Shown: positions 44,191 through 52,521, counted from the first letter of the stretch. The stretch: 64,000 nt of DNA from Prevotella sp. MA2016 (GCF_000619825.1 NZ_JHUW01000006.1:62001-126000); one strand, 5' to 3'. Numbers and translations are program-made. The notes: generated by a model not told the origin, from the sequence alone.

Positions 44191-45342
44191 TTATTTGATA
44201 AAAATCTTCTTTCTGTTCTGAATATAAAGGCCTTTTTGGGTGGGAGTCACCACTTGTCGGCCTTGTAGGTCATAGAAGGGCGCCGTCTTAGCAGCCTCCT
44301 GCTGGATGGTGCGGATGCCTGTCTGGGCATTCCTGATGGCTTCGATAGAAGCGTCGAGGTGTATATCCTCGGCCCCAGCAAACTCTGTAGATGTCTCGCC
44401 CCACCACTCGGGCTGAGGGCACTTCTGGTTCAAGCCGGTATAAATGCGCACGAAATCCACAAAATCCAGATTTACTGGTTGGCGATTTTCATCCACAGCC
44501 CACGAGATGTCGATACCACAGCCATCGTAGTTCCATGAGTCGGCATCGGCATTATCCGTAAAGTTGGGCAGGTTGTCGGCATAACCATAGCGGAAACCAA
44601 CCAGCACATAATAATATGGACTGAACGACTGCTCGACCTGATCCGACAGATTCTGCATATTATCAGGCAATCGGGTGCCCTTGAAGGTGAGCCCGTCTGG
44701 CAGCCACTGGGGGTAATACTCCTGGGTGTGATAGTGGTTGCGATCGATGGTGCCGCTATGGCCTTGGTTATCCGTCCAGGGGATATCACCCATGGGATTC
44801 TGACGGTAGGTCACCTCGTAGCCATATACCACCTTACCCACGCTATCCACATCGCAGCTGCCGCTGATCTCATACCAAGGGTCGTCGGGCTTACCGTTGC
44901 CATTCACATCTTTCGATACCATCACCACACCAGCTTCGTTCATGCCACCAAACACCAGGTTGCGCATTTCCTGATAGGCATTGCCCCACACGGCAAAGTC
45001 GCGCTTGCCAGGCACGTTGGCAATAGAATGGTCGAAGTGGAACGTGATATATCCGCCCCATCCGCCAAGCGCCACGAGATGAGAATCGATGGGACCAAGA
45101 CCAGCTAGATTCTCGTTGCACTTGCGAATCATGTCGGCCTCTGTGTCGCCATCCTCGTATGTAGGCACATCGTTTACATGCTGGCCTGGGGCAGGTCGAT
45201 ACTCATCCACAGCCTGGATATACTTCGAGTGCACTGCCACATCATCCATGCGCTGGGCATGTAAGGGTAATAAGATAAGAAGGTAGAAGGGTAAAACCTT
45301 CAACCACTTTCTTCCTGTGCCACTTTTAATCATATATCTCAT
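44191..45342 (-). CDS. Secreted cell-surface protein with C-terminal sorting-like tail, B12 operon
   Basis: 383 residues. An N-terminal hydrophobic segment (GRKWLKVLPFYLLILLPLHAQ) is a signal peptide; the start could be the first ATG or the fourth codon. The body (ALGGWGGYITFHFDHSIAN, FAVWGNAYQE, EAGVVMVSKDVNGNGKPDD, YEISGSCDVDSVGKVVYGYE) is beta-rich and recurs in Bacteroidales B12 loci, often next to DUF4465 proteins; aspartate-rich DVNGNGKPDD looks like a calcium site. The end FYDLQGRQVVTPTQKGLYI and KIFIK resembles short type IX secretion sorting domains of Prevotella, so export to the cell surface by that system is likely. The precise role in corrinoid capture is unknown. Confidence 0.75.
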   Translation of the reverse strand: MRYMIKSGTGRKWLKVLPFYLLILLPLHAQRMDDVAVHSKYIQAVDEYRPAPGQHVNDVPTYEDGDTEADMIRKCNENLAGLGPIDSHLVALGGWGGYITFHFDHSIANVPGKRDFAVWGNAYQEMRNLVFGGMNEAGVVMVSKDVNGNGKPDDPWYEISGSCDVDSVGKVVYGYEVTYRQNPMGDIPWTDNQGHSGTIDRNHYHTQEYYPQWLPDGLTFKGTRLPDNMQNLSDQVEQSFSPYYYVLVGFRYGYADNLPNFTDNADADSWNYDGCGIDISWAVDENRQPVNLDFVDFVRIYTGLNQKCPQPEWWGETSTEFAGAEDIHLDASIEAIRNAQTGIRTIQQEAAKTAPFYDLQGRQVVTPTQKGLYIQNRKKIFIK

Positions 45343-45353
45343 ATTTCAACTCT

Positions 45354-46520
45354 TCAATTCTTACATTTTACCAAGAACGCTGCATGGGCAGGAATGTCGC
45401 CAGTCTTCACCTTCCAGTCGAAAGTGCCATCGGGCAGGAAATGCAGCAGTTCGCCACTCGATACATAGTTCTTGGCATCCATCAGATAGAAATCGCGATG
45501 GATGGGATTGACGATGATGCCATAAGGCATGCGTATCTTACTGATTTCAGGGGCATCCGATAGACTCGTGCTCACCACCTGATGCGTCTTCACGTTGATG
45601 ATACCATAGGTAACGGTATTGGTCATCTCCACCTCGCTCCACTGGGCACCATAGAAATAGAGCGAATCGCCCACGATGCACAGGTCGCTCACCGACTGAT
45701 TGATGTGCCCACCTAACTTCATCTTACCGTTGGCATCAGGTTCCAACCAATAGATACTCGATTTCTCATCCATATAGTTGCCACGAGCCGTTACCCATAG
45801 TTGGTTGTGGTTGTCGAGTTTCAGATGGTGCAGGTTGGGTGCCACCTCAATCTTATCCACCTCGTGCATTGTCGCCAGGTCGATCACACTCACCGTACTC
45901 TCATAGCCCTGTCCTGTCATGCCCTGATAGCCTCCGCTATTGGCCACGTAAAGATGATTGCCAATGATAGCCATCTCTTCGGGCTGGTAGCCCACACTGC
46001 AAGAGTCAACCTTTTGCAAGGTGAGGGTATCTACCTTATATACACTACCCAACGGACTGTTGCTGCCACCATAAACCGTACCTACATACGACGACACATA
46101 GGCATACTGATCCTTAAACGTCACATAGCGACAATTTGGAATATCCACTTTGCCTATCCTCACAGCATCAGCAGCACGCGCCACTTCTACCTTGTTAGAG
46201 CAGTTGATGACCAGCCAGAGGCGTGAGCCATAAATCTGACAGTCGTTGCCCACATCGCCTAGAGCCATCACCGTGTTGGGGTTGCGCTCCTGATAGATGT
46301 TACGATAGTAATGTGTGGTCTCATCGTCGCCAGAAAGGTCGAGATAGTCGAGTGACGATTTGTTCGAGCCCATGTTACCCTCGTTCAGCAGATACATGCC
46401 GATAATCTCACCCTTCTGTGCCTTACCGCCAGTATCGATATTCTCCATCGGCACGATCATTACATCATGCCGACAAGCGCATAAAAGCAAAATTGCAAAA
46501 AGGTAAACTATCTGTCTCAT
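45354..46520 (-). CDS. btuG: BtuG-like beta-propeller B12-binding surface lipoprotein
   Basis: 388 residues. Lipoprotein signal peptide RQIVYLFAILLLCACRHD. The rest is a seven-bladed propeller of the YncE/DUF5074 type with repeats such as QIYGSRLWLVINCSNKVEV, QYAYVSSYVGTVYGGSNSPL, GNHLYVANSGGYQG, HNQLWVTARGNYM and GDSLYFYGAQWSE. In Bacteroides BtuG sits on the outer face of BtuB and captures cobalamin with extreme affinity; gene order btuB-btuG and the riboswitch in front make this identification strong. The gene follows btuB by 24 bases, a gap that contains the TTCTTCAATTCTTCAA repeat (46523-46538). Confidence 0.88.
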   Translation of the reverse strand: MRQIVYLFAILLLCACRHDVMIVPMENIDTGGKAQKGEIIGMYLLNEGNMGSNKSSLDYLDLSGDDETTHYYRNIYQERNPNTVMALGDVGNDCQIYGSRLWLVINCSNKVEVARAADAVRIGKVDIPNCRYVTFKDQYAYVSSYVGTVYGGSNSPLGSVYKVDTLTLQKVDSCSVGYQPEEMAIIGNHLYVANSGGYQGMTGQGYESTVSVIDLATMHEVDKIEVAPNLHHLKLDNHNQLWVTARGNYMDEKSSIYWLEPDANGKMKLGGHINQSVSDLCIVGDSLYFYGAQWSEVEMTNTVTYGIINVKTHQVVSTSLSDAPEISKIRMPYGIIVNPIHRDFYLMDAKNYVSSGELLHFLPDGTFDWKVKTGDIPAHAAFLVKCKN

Positions 46521-46544
46521 TATTCTTCAATTCTTCAACTCTTC

Positions 46545-48560
46545 CTAAATTTCCACACCTAGTGTTAATGTATAGTTGCGGCCAGGCATGGGGTAATTCA
46601 CAATCACCTCATAGTCCTGTCCCAACAGGTTGTTAACATCCAACTGAACTCTGAACTTTGCACTCTGAACTATAAACCAGTAGGTCATGCTCAAGTCGCT
46701 GGTGTACCAGGGTTCCATGTGGTTATAGAGAATATTCTCCTGCTCGTCGTAGCGTTCGCCCGCATAGATAAACGAGTAGTTCAGGTTCCAATGCTTATAG
46801 GTAAGACCCAGAATGGCCGAGCCGGAATGCCAGGGGATATAGGGTATCTGATGCTTATAATACGACGTTTCTGGGTCAGTTACATCGCGTGCATCCTGAT
46901 AGGTGTACTGGGCACGGGTGGTAGCCACCAAGTCCTTGCCAATCTTGAAGTCGGCCTCAGCCTCCACATCGATACCTTTGATGTGCACCTTTCCCAGATT
47001 CAGCATCGTCCAACGGAACTGTTGTCCTTTGGGGTAAGCCACAATCTTATCGTGTACCGTATTATAATAGGCATCAAAATGCATCTCGGCGTGGCGCACG
47101 ATACCATGTTCAAAGTGCTTGTTCAGCGCAAAGCCGGCATCGTACTGCAGCGCACTCTCAGGCACCAAGTTGGCATTGCCCATATCGGTATAATACAAGT
47201 CGTTGAAGGTAGGCATGCGGAAACTCTTCTTGACATAGGTCCGCATCGAGAAGAAGGTACCATTGAAAGGATAGAGGTTGACGAATAGCGCAGGCGTCAG
47301 CTTCGAGAGTGAACGACTGGTATTTAAGTTTGCAAACGCTCCCGTGCGGTGCGTCTTATCATTAATAAAGGTGGCTAGGATAGAGCCTTGGGCCTTCAGG
47401 TGTTTGTAGTCGATAGCTGTAGCCAAACTCACCAGATTCGATATTCTGGTGGGGTAAGCAAAATTGTAGATATCCGCATTCAACTTGTTCCACTTGAAAT
47501 CGTAGGCCAGCGAAGCACTCCAGTTGGGCAGCAGCTCCAGGACATTGGCTGTTGAGAGATACAGTTCCTGCTGCCTGTAGCGGTTATCCACAGGCAGTTG
47601 GGTGCTGTCCTTATTCACATAGTGGGTATTGTAATAGGCATATTTGGCCAGCCAACGGGTGCTGAAGCCATCACCTATATTCTTATTATAATCGGCTTGT
47701 ACAAAGGTATTCAAGTCTTGCTGTCGCTCGCCACGTCGCCACACGTTATTCACGATGGCCCCAGGAATGCCGCGAGCCGAGTTGTAGAGATAAGCTTTCA
47801 GCTGCCATCCGCCTTGATCCAATCTGCCAAAGAGGTTAGCCTCAATGCGCTCTGCATGGATATCGCCATTCTGTCGTACAGCTGTGGTGTCCCAAGCCGT
47901 CTGTCCGTTAGGATATTTGCGCTCGTAGTGGAACTTATACTTGCCGCTGGCAGTCAGGAAACCCGCACTTACACTCGAGCTGACGGTCTCAGACAATTTC
48001 TGCTCCCAAAGCGTGGAGAAGCGGAACATATCACTCGAGCCATACTGGGTTTTGAATCGCAGGTGGGTCTTCCCATCTTTGTCGAATACTGGCGCCTTGG
48101 TACGGATATAGATAGCCCCCGCATTCCCAAAGTCGCTGGCAGGTTGGAAGATGGCACTCTTCTGTCCGTTATACAGCGTGATATCCTCGACATTATCCAG
48201 CGAGAACTGCCCCAGGTCTATCTGTCCGTTCTGCGCATTGCCTAACTGCACGCCATCGTAGCTGATGCCCAGATGATGCGTACCCATCGAACGGATATTC
48301 ACCGTCTTGATGCCTCCCACACCACCATAGTCCTTCAGTTGGATACCAGAGAAATAGCGCAAAGCGTCTGCCACAGAGTGGGTGTTCAGCTGCTCCAGCA
48401 GTTCACCCTTCAACTTCTGACTAGGCACCACCTCACGCATGGCAGGTTTCGACACAACAACAATCTCCCGCACATGCTGTACGGAATCAAGCTTGCTTTG
48501 CGCCATCGCTGTCAAGGCCGTCAGACAAGCCAATGTCAATGTGAGCTTTCGCTTCCTCAT
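46545..48560 (-). CDS. btuB: TonB-dependent vitamin B12 receptor, BtuB-like
   Basis: 671 residues. Signal peptide about 1-20 (KLTLTLACLTALTAMAQ). The plug domain (about 45-160) begins with REIVVVSKPAMREVVPSQKL, and contains DALRYFSGIQLKDYGGVGG and VNIRSMGTHHLGISYDGVQ; the 22-strand barrel follows and ends YTLTLGVEI. No carboxypeptidase-like N-terminal extension is present, unlike SusC proteins. It should import cobalamin across the outer membrane with TonB energy. The leader of about 250 nt contains a cobalamin riboswitch (48604-48808) and the consensus promoter at 48813-48843. Genes btuG, two secreted proteins and btuF follow in the same unit. Confidence 0.93.
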   Translation of the reverse strand: MRKRKLTLTLACLTALTAMAQSKLDSVQHVREIVVVSKPAMREVVPSQKLKGELLEQLNTHSVADALRYFSGIQLKDYGGVGGIKTVNIRSMGTHHLGISYDGVQLGNAQNGQIDLGQFSLDNVEDITLYNGQKSAIFQPASDFGNAGAIYIRTKAPVFDKDGKTHLRFKTQYGSSDMFRFSTLWEQKLSETVSSSVSAGFLTASGKYKFHYERKYPNGQTAWDTTAVRQNGDIHAERIEANLFGRLDQGGWQLKAYLYNSARGIPGAIVNNVWRRGERQQDLNTFVQADYNKNIGDGFSTRWLAKYAYYNTHYVNKDSTQLPVDNRYRQQELYLSTANVLELLPNWSASLAYDFKWNKLNADIYNFAYPTRISNLVSLATAIDYKHLKAQGSILATFINDKTHRTGAFANLNTSRSLSKLTPALFVNLYPFNGTFFSMRTYVKKSFRMPTFNDLYYTDMGNANLVPESALQYDAGFALNKHFEHGIVRHAEMHFDAYYNTVHDKIVAYPKGQQFRWTMLNLGKVHIKGIDVEAEADFKIGKDLVATTRAQYTYQDARDVTDPETSYYKHQIPYIPWHSGSAILGLTYKHWNLNYSFIYAGERYDEQENILYNHMEPWYTSDLSMTYWFIVQSAKFRVQLDVNNLLGQDYEVIVNYPMPGRNYTLTLGVEI

Positions 48561-48603
48561 CGCTATCTGTATGTCGCCACCGTCTAACCCCAGAGAGCGG
48601 TAG

Positions 48604-48808
48604 GCAACGGCTGTTTCATCGGCAGGTCTTCTGACTTATCGTCTGGCAGCAAACGTCTTCCCGAAAATCTCAGTGACATTGGTGTTTGCGCCTCATAAAG
48701 GACGACTTACAGCAGCGGGAAAGGCCAAGTGTAGGCACCTTCCGGTGGGATTCTGTTCAGGTCTCTCACCTGATTCCCTTTTCATCTCCCCAAGGAGAAC
48801 CGATTACG
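48604..48808 (-). ncRNA. Cobalamin (adenosylcobalamin-type) riboswitch upstream of btuB
   Basis: On the minus strand the element begins with CGGTTCTCC (near 48802-48794) and contains GATGAAAAGGGAATCAGGTG, CAGAATCCCACCGG, CCCGCTGCTGTAA and GGGAAGACG in the conserved order. It ends with the B12 box AGTCAGAAGACCTGCC (48621-48636 on the plus strand). It lies between the promoter and the btuB ATG at 48560. Binding of the cofactor is expected to lower expression of the whole btuB-btuF unit, probably by masking the initiation region, since no T-tract terminator is seen after it. Confidence 0.95.
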
Positions 48809-48812
48809 GCTG

Positions 48813-48843
48813 CAAATTTAAGCAAAATATTCGAAACGGCAAA
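48813..48843 (-). promoter_or_regulatory. Consensus promoter of the btuB operon (-33 TTTG, 19 bp, -7 TAAATTTG)
   Basis: Minus-strand TTTG 48840-48843 and TAAATTTG 48813-48820, directly upstream of the riboswitch. Confidence 0.85.
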
Positions 48844-48897
48844 CTATTATGAAAAAAGTTTTCTCAACCTCTGCCTCAATTATTCACACCTTTTTAT

Positions 48898-48905
48898 TAT
48901 ATTTG
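48898..48905 (+). promoter_or_regulatory. -7 promoter element TATATTTG in front of the exonuclease remnant
   Basis: TAnnTTTG followed by GCAGC, 40 bases before the ATG at 48946; it now points into the antisense strand of the nuclease gene. Confidence 0.65.
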
Positions 48906-48945
48906 CAGCATCAAATCTGATCATGTAAATATAGAGACGATTAAT

Positions 48946-48996
48946 ATGCGAGATTTTGCTGCAATAGATTTTGAGACAGCCAACAACGAACGAACG
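48946..48996 (+). pseudogene. 5' remnant of a DnaQ-like 3'-5' exonuclease gene
   Basis: The first 17 codons read MRDFAAIDFETANNERT. This is the start of the DEDDh exonuclease family (DNA polymerase III epsilon-like), including exo motif I with the D-x-E pair in AIDFETAN. After NNERT the similarity stops and the frame merely reads through the antisense of the convergent nuclease gene. The remaining motifs (HN.aFD, and HRA/D) are absent on either side. The promoter at 48898-48905 is still present. A deletion or replacement removed the rest of the gene, with the break near 48993. Confidence 0.72.
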
Positions 48997-49008
48997 TATA
49001 AGGAATTC

Positions 49009-50460
49009 TTACAGCAACAGATGCCCCAAGTCCCTTTGCTGGCAGATGGCGACGATTTGTTGGATGAGCTGGTCCATCTTGGGCACTTGGGCTACGTAGT
49101 AGGTGGGGAAGTCGGGGCAGAGCACTACCAGATTCATGGCTTTCACCTTGATGCCGTAATGCTTTTCGAGCATGTAGCGATAGAGGTTCTGCTGGATGCA
49201 ATAATGGTAGAACGAAGTATCGGGCAGACTGATGCCGTTGTAGCTCATCTTGCCGCGGAAGCCCTCAACGAAGGGTTGGCCTTGGGCGTTGACCACCTTC
49301 GACGAGCGTTTCCAGTCGTAGATGGTGAACTCGCCATCGTCGTCCTTACAAATCAGGTCGATGGTGCCTGCGATGTTCAGGTCCTTATCGTAAACGGGCC
49401 ATTCCTGGCGATAGGGCTCTATCTGGTAGTCGCGGATGAAATGCAGGAAATGCAATTTCTCTTGTTCCACGCTGATGGTCTCAACCTCTGAACCAAACTG
49501 CAACTGGCATTCGGTCTCGAAGAAGCCACGCTGGAAGTAGTTCTCCGTCTGCAGATGCACAAAGGTGCCCACCTCGCTGGCGGTGCGACCTGCGCGCTCC
49601 CATTTGTCGAGACTCTCCTCAACGGGTATGCCTTTATACCTGAACTGGTTTTCGGCCTGAGGCAGCGCCTGAAACTCCTCGAAGAAATAGGCGATAAGCG
49701 AGCTAACGGGTAGCATGCGCTTTATACCTTTATATATATAGATATGTTCTGATGGTTCAAAATCGATGTCGGCATCCTGCTCATAATGATCTGCGTCGCG
49801 AAAGTTGGTCATCTTTTCGAGCATGTCGGCCGTTTTCTCGAAAGGTTTGATGAGTGGCAGGCATTTCTGCTCCTGCTCGTCGAGGGCATAGCGCCGCTCG
49901 TCTATCTGTCTTTCTTCGCCAGCAACCTTCTGCCAATAGGCCATCTTCAGGGCTTCGTTGCGGGTCCAAGGCTCTACGGGGAAGGGTACAGCGATGAACT
50001 GGTGCTGCGGGGCGGTAGCGCTATCAGCCATCATGGCCGACAGTAGTTCTACCAGATAGTTGGCACAGATGCTTGGTTCCTGCGTCACCTGCTGAACAGC
50101 CAGTCGCACCACCGTCCAACCATGCCGGTTGAGCAGATGGTCGCGAAACACATCGCCACACGACACATAATGGATAGGTTCTCGTGTTGTTTTCTTATAG
50201 GGTTCGTCAATCTCCACATCAATACGTATCTCAGGTCGGCCAGCCACCACCAGCACCAAATCGGGATAATAGGCTGGCTGCTTGTCGGTAGTGATGATAC
50301 ATACGTTGAGCAGGCACTCAACGCCTGCTGGCAGCCGGCTGATAAGCTCTCGTGCAAACGTCTGTTCGAGTGCGCCTGGCTTGATGAGTGGGTGACGACG
50401 AAAGGGATACAAAATGGTTCCCCTTTCAGGGAACCTTAATAGTGGATAAACTTGATTCAT
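49009..50460 (-). CDS. Protein with two PD-(D/E)XK nuclease-like domains
   Basis: 483 residues. The N-terminal part (about 25-145) resembles DUF559/Vsr-type nucleases: YYPDLVLVVAGRPEIRIDVE with an acidic patch (IDVEIDEPYKK), then FRDHLLNRHGWTVVRLA, the usual R-D-x-x-L and G-W-x-V-x-R end of that fold. The C-terminal part (about 235-470) is a RecB/Cas4-like nuclease: GTFVHLQTENYF (motif I histidine), NIAGTIDLICK (motif II aspartate), FTIYDWKRS (D-x-K) and YCIQQNLYRYMLEKHYG (Q-x-x-x-Y helix). The middle is helical and charged. No helicase motifs are present. It follows rubredoxin by 15 bases in the DUF4254-GT9 unit and ends against the exonuclease remnant. Function unknown; DNA processing or defence are possible. 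Confidence 0.78.
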   Translation of the reverse strand: MNQVYPLLRFPERGTILYPFRRHPLIKPGALEQTFARELISRLPAGVECLLNVCIITTDKQPAYYPDLVLVVAGRPEIRIDVEIDEPYKKTTREPIHYVSCGDVFRDHLLNRHGWTVVRLAVQQVTQEPSICANYLVELLSAMMADSATAPQHQFIAVPFPVEPWTRNEALKMAYWQKVAGEERQIDERRYALDEQEQKCLPLIKPFEKTADMLEKMTNFRDADHYEQDADIDFEPSEHIYIYKGIKRMLPVSSLIAYFFEEFQALPQAENQFRYKGIPVEESLDKWERAGRTASEVGTFVHLQTENYFQRGFFETECQLQFGSEVETISVEQEKLHFLHFIRDYQIEPYRQEWPVYDKDLNIAGTIDLICKDDDGEFTIYDWKRSSKVVNAQGQPFVEGFRGKMSYNGISLPDTSFYHYCIQQNLYRYMLEKHYGIKVKAMNLVVLCPDFPTYYVAQVPKMDQLIQQIVAICQQRDLGHLLL

Positions 50461-50475
50461 AAATTCATGTTGTTG

Positions 50476-50631
50476 TTACTCTGGGCGGAAGCTGTCTTTG
50501 CCAACGCCACACACGGGGCATACCCAGTCATCGGGGATATCCTCAAAAGCTGTTCCTGGAGCGATGCCACCATCGGGATCGCCTTCTGCGGGGTCGTAAA
50601 CGTAACCGCATACTTCACAAATGTACTTCAT
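50476..50631 (-). CDS. Rubredoxin
   Basis: 51 residues, [20 protein letters not shown] then [20 protein letters not shown] and [11 protein letters not shown]. The single iron is bound by four cysteines in two CxxCG loops (C5/C8 and C38/C41), all present. It is a small cytoplasmic one-electron carrier, in anaerobes usually passing electrons to oxygen or peroxide reductases such as rubrerythrin. It lies 14 bases after the GT9 gene and 15 before the nuclease gene, on the same strand, so it is probably co-transcribed; the link is not obviously functional. Too short for most gene finders with a length cut-off. Confidence 0.96.
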   Translation of the reverse strand: MKYICEVCGYVYDPAEGDPDGGIAPGTAFEDIPDDWVCPVCGVGKDSFRPE

Positions 50632-50645
50632 AAGCGTTCTAGTGT

Positions 50646-51698
50646 TTAGTTATTAATAAGGGTATTTATTCTGTCAACAATCCGCTCGGGCGGAATGTTC
50701 TGCAGACAAGCATAATCGCCACGCTGACAAGGCTTGTTTCCATAGATGCTGCATGGTCGGCATTCTAAGTCAATCTGGATGGCGTTCTCCGGATCCTGGT
50801 TGTAGCCAAAGAATCCAGCCTTCGGGTGTGTGGCCCCCCATACGCTAACCACAGGAATACCTGTGAGCGATGCTAGGTGCATATTGGCAGAGTCCATCGA
50901 GAGCATCACGTTGAGGTGGCTCATCAGAATCAGTTCCTGATACATACCTTCGCAATGCTTGGCAACCGAAGTACACTGGCGATACTGAGCGCACCACAGC
51001 TGGAAGTACTTCTCTTCTTCTTCGCCACGGCCAAACAGGAAGATGCGTCCTTGAGGATACTGCTGGATGAGGCGATAGATCACCTGCTCCATCAGTCGTG
51101 GTGGATAAACCTTACCATCGTGGGCAGCAAACGGGGCTATACCAATCCACTGCTCGAAATTCTTCTTAGGCCCAAACACAGCTGGCAGCAAATTCAGGTT
51201 GCCACCTTCTGCTGGGAATATAGATTTGAAATTCTTGATGTCAACAGGATAACCCAGGCGCTCAAACACAGCAGCATAATTCTCGAACGAAGAGGGAAGT
51301 TGTGCCTGCTTGTTGGGATTGCCAGAAACCAGCTTACGGCGCTGATTGCGGTGCTTGTTGATATGCTCTACGCGATATCTGCCCAGGTTAAATCTCAGTC
51401 TGAGATATTCTGATCGGAGCACATTATGCAAGTCGGCCACCTTGGTGAACTGCTTAGCTACCAGGCGGCGATAAAGGGCGTTCAGTCCTCTCACGCCGTG
51501 ATACTCCTTGTTCAAATCGGCCTCCATGAAATTCACGTTGGGAGCCAGATCGTCGAATAGCGGACGGGCAAACTTACGGCTCAGTACCGTGATACGGATA
51601 TCAGGATACTGACGTGCCAGCGACCATACCACGGGCACCATCATTGCCACGTCGCCAAGAGCTGAGAATCTGATGACCAGTATATGCTCTTTTCTCAT
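50646..51698 (-). CDS. Glycosyltransferase family 9, ADP-heptose:LPS heptosyltransferase-like
   Basis: 350 residues, GT-B fold. N-terminal [20 protein letters not shown] is the GT9 signature, and the C-terminal donor-binding domain has [55 protein letters not shown] and [16 protein letters not shown]. Members transfer heptose (or another sugar) to the LPS inner core on the cytoplasmic face of the inner membrane. A cysteine pattern near the end ([19 protein letters not shown]) is common in this family. The DUF4254 gene lies 10 bases upstream and is often found with GT9 genes in this phylum. Confidence 0.93.
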   Translation of the reverse strand: MRKEHILVIRFSALGDVAMMVPVVWSLARQYPDIRITVLSRKFARPLFDDLAPNVNFMEADLNKEYHGVRGLNALYRRLVAKQFTKVADLHNVLRSEYLRLRFNLGRYRVEHINKHRNQRRKLVSGNPNKQAQLPSSFENYAAVFERLGYPVDIKNFKSIFPAEGGNLNLLPAVFGPKKNFEQWIGIAPFAAHDGKVYPPRLMEQVIYRLIQQYPQGRIFLFGRGEEEEKYFQLWCAQYRQCTSVAKHCEGMYQELILMSHLNVMLSMDSANMHLASLTGIPVVSVWGATHPKAGFFGYNQDPENAIQIDLECRPCSIYGNKPCQRGDYACLQNIPPERIVDRINTLINN

Positions 51699-51708
51699 CA
51701 GCTTAGTT

Positions 51709-52314
51709 TTACTTCTGGTTATATAAAATAGGGTTGGTTGCTGGGTCGTTATACATTTTCATCTGGCGATAAACCTTCATGTACTTACGTCCTGCTGCGA
51801 TATCCTCCAGCAGTTGGTCGATAGCCAGCGAAAGGTCTTTCTGCTGTTCAAGCAGCACAGCCAGCTTAGCCTTGCATCTCTCGATATGCTCTAGTTCGGC
51901 ATCGGTACGCTCCACCTGCTCCTGCATGTGGTAGATCTTCAGCGCTAAGATGCTCAAACGGTCCACAGCCCAGGCAGGGCTTTCTGTGTTCAGGCGTGCA
52001 TCCTCCTGTGGCACCACCTCGCTGTAATACTGGCGGAACCATGAGTCGATCTCCTCAACAAGGTCGGTACGGTCCTGGTTGCTGCGGTCGATGCGGCGCT
52101 TCAGTGCAAGTGCTTCAATAGGATCAATATGCGGGTCGCGGATGATATCCTCATAATGCCACTGAACAGTATCAATCCAGCATTTCTTATACAGGCTATA
52201 TTGGATGCTATCTTTCTGATACGGATTCTTTAAAGGCGTGTCAACATTGTCGAAAATGTGATAATCGGTTATCGCGCGATTGAAAATCTGATTGGCTTCT
52301 GTTGTAAATGTCAT
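51709..52314 (-). CDS. DUF4254 protein
   Basis: 201 residues from the ATG at 52314. All-helical, with no signal peptide or membrane segment; DPHIDPIEALALKRRIDRSN followed by QDRTDLVEEID and the long coiled segment VERTDAELEHIERCKAKLAV are characteristic of DUF4254, a Bacteroidetes family of unknown function usually located next to glycosyltransferase genes, as here. The open frame continues 43 codons upstream but crosses the promoter TAGTTTTG (52336-52343), so the shorter start MTFTTEANQ is used. It heads the unit DUF4254-GT9-rubredoxin-nuclease. Confidence 0.88.
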   Translation of the reverse strand: MTFTTEANQIFNRAITDYHIFDNVDTPLKNPYQKDSIQYSLYKKCWIDTVQWHYEDIIRDPHIDPIEALALKRRIDRSNQDRTDLVEEIDSWFRQYYSEVVPQEDARLNTESPAWAVDRLSILALKIYHMQEQVERTDAELEHIERCKAKLAVLLEQQKDLSLAIDQLLEDIAAGRKYMKVYRQMKMYNDPATNPILYNQK

Positions 52315-52335
52315 ATTTGTATTTGTTTTATTTTG

Positions 52336-52343
52336 CAAAACTA
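52336..52343 (-). promoter_or_regulatory. -7 promoter element TAGTTTTG for the DUF4254 unit
   Basis: Minus-strand TAnnTTTG followed by GCAAAA, 21 bases before the ATG at 52314. Confidence 0.7.
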
Positions 52344-52435
52344 CAGAAACTTTTTCAAATATCCAACTAAAAATGAATAAATTCGCCATATTTTGTATTT
52401 TTATAGTATTAGGGACACCCAAAAACGTCATTTTT

Positions 52436-52462
52436 TTGCACAAATGCCCATGGTTTGTGCAA
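52436..52462. promoter_or_regulatory. Nine-base perfect inverted repeat TTGCACAAA/TTTGTGCAA
   Basis: Arms 52436-52444 and 52454-52462 around a 9-base centre, between the divergent DUF4254 and acpP promoters. No T tract follows, so an operator for a dimeric repressor of the fatty-acid genes is more likely than a terminator. Confidence 0.5.
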
Positions 52463-52488
52463 CTAGAAGTAAGTTTTTCTTAAAAATA

Positions 52489-52521
52489 TTTGCATAAGTG
52501 AAAGAAAATGTGTTACTTTGC
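52489..52521 (+). promoter_or_regulatory. Promoter of acpP (-33 TTTG, -7 TTACTTTG)
   Basis: TTTG 52489-52492 and TTACTTTG 52514-52521, followed by a small 5-bp hairpin in the leader (52532-52544); ATG at 52596. Confidence 0.65.

Noticed and set aside
47583..47594. TTATCCACA inside btuB
   Set aside because: A single DnaA-type box within a coding region; one 9-mer match is expected by chance in a sequence of this size.
48997..49491. Continuation of the exonuclease frame to 49491
   Set aside because: After codon 17 the translation is simply the antisense of the nuclease gene; no exonuclease motif is present.
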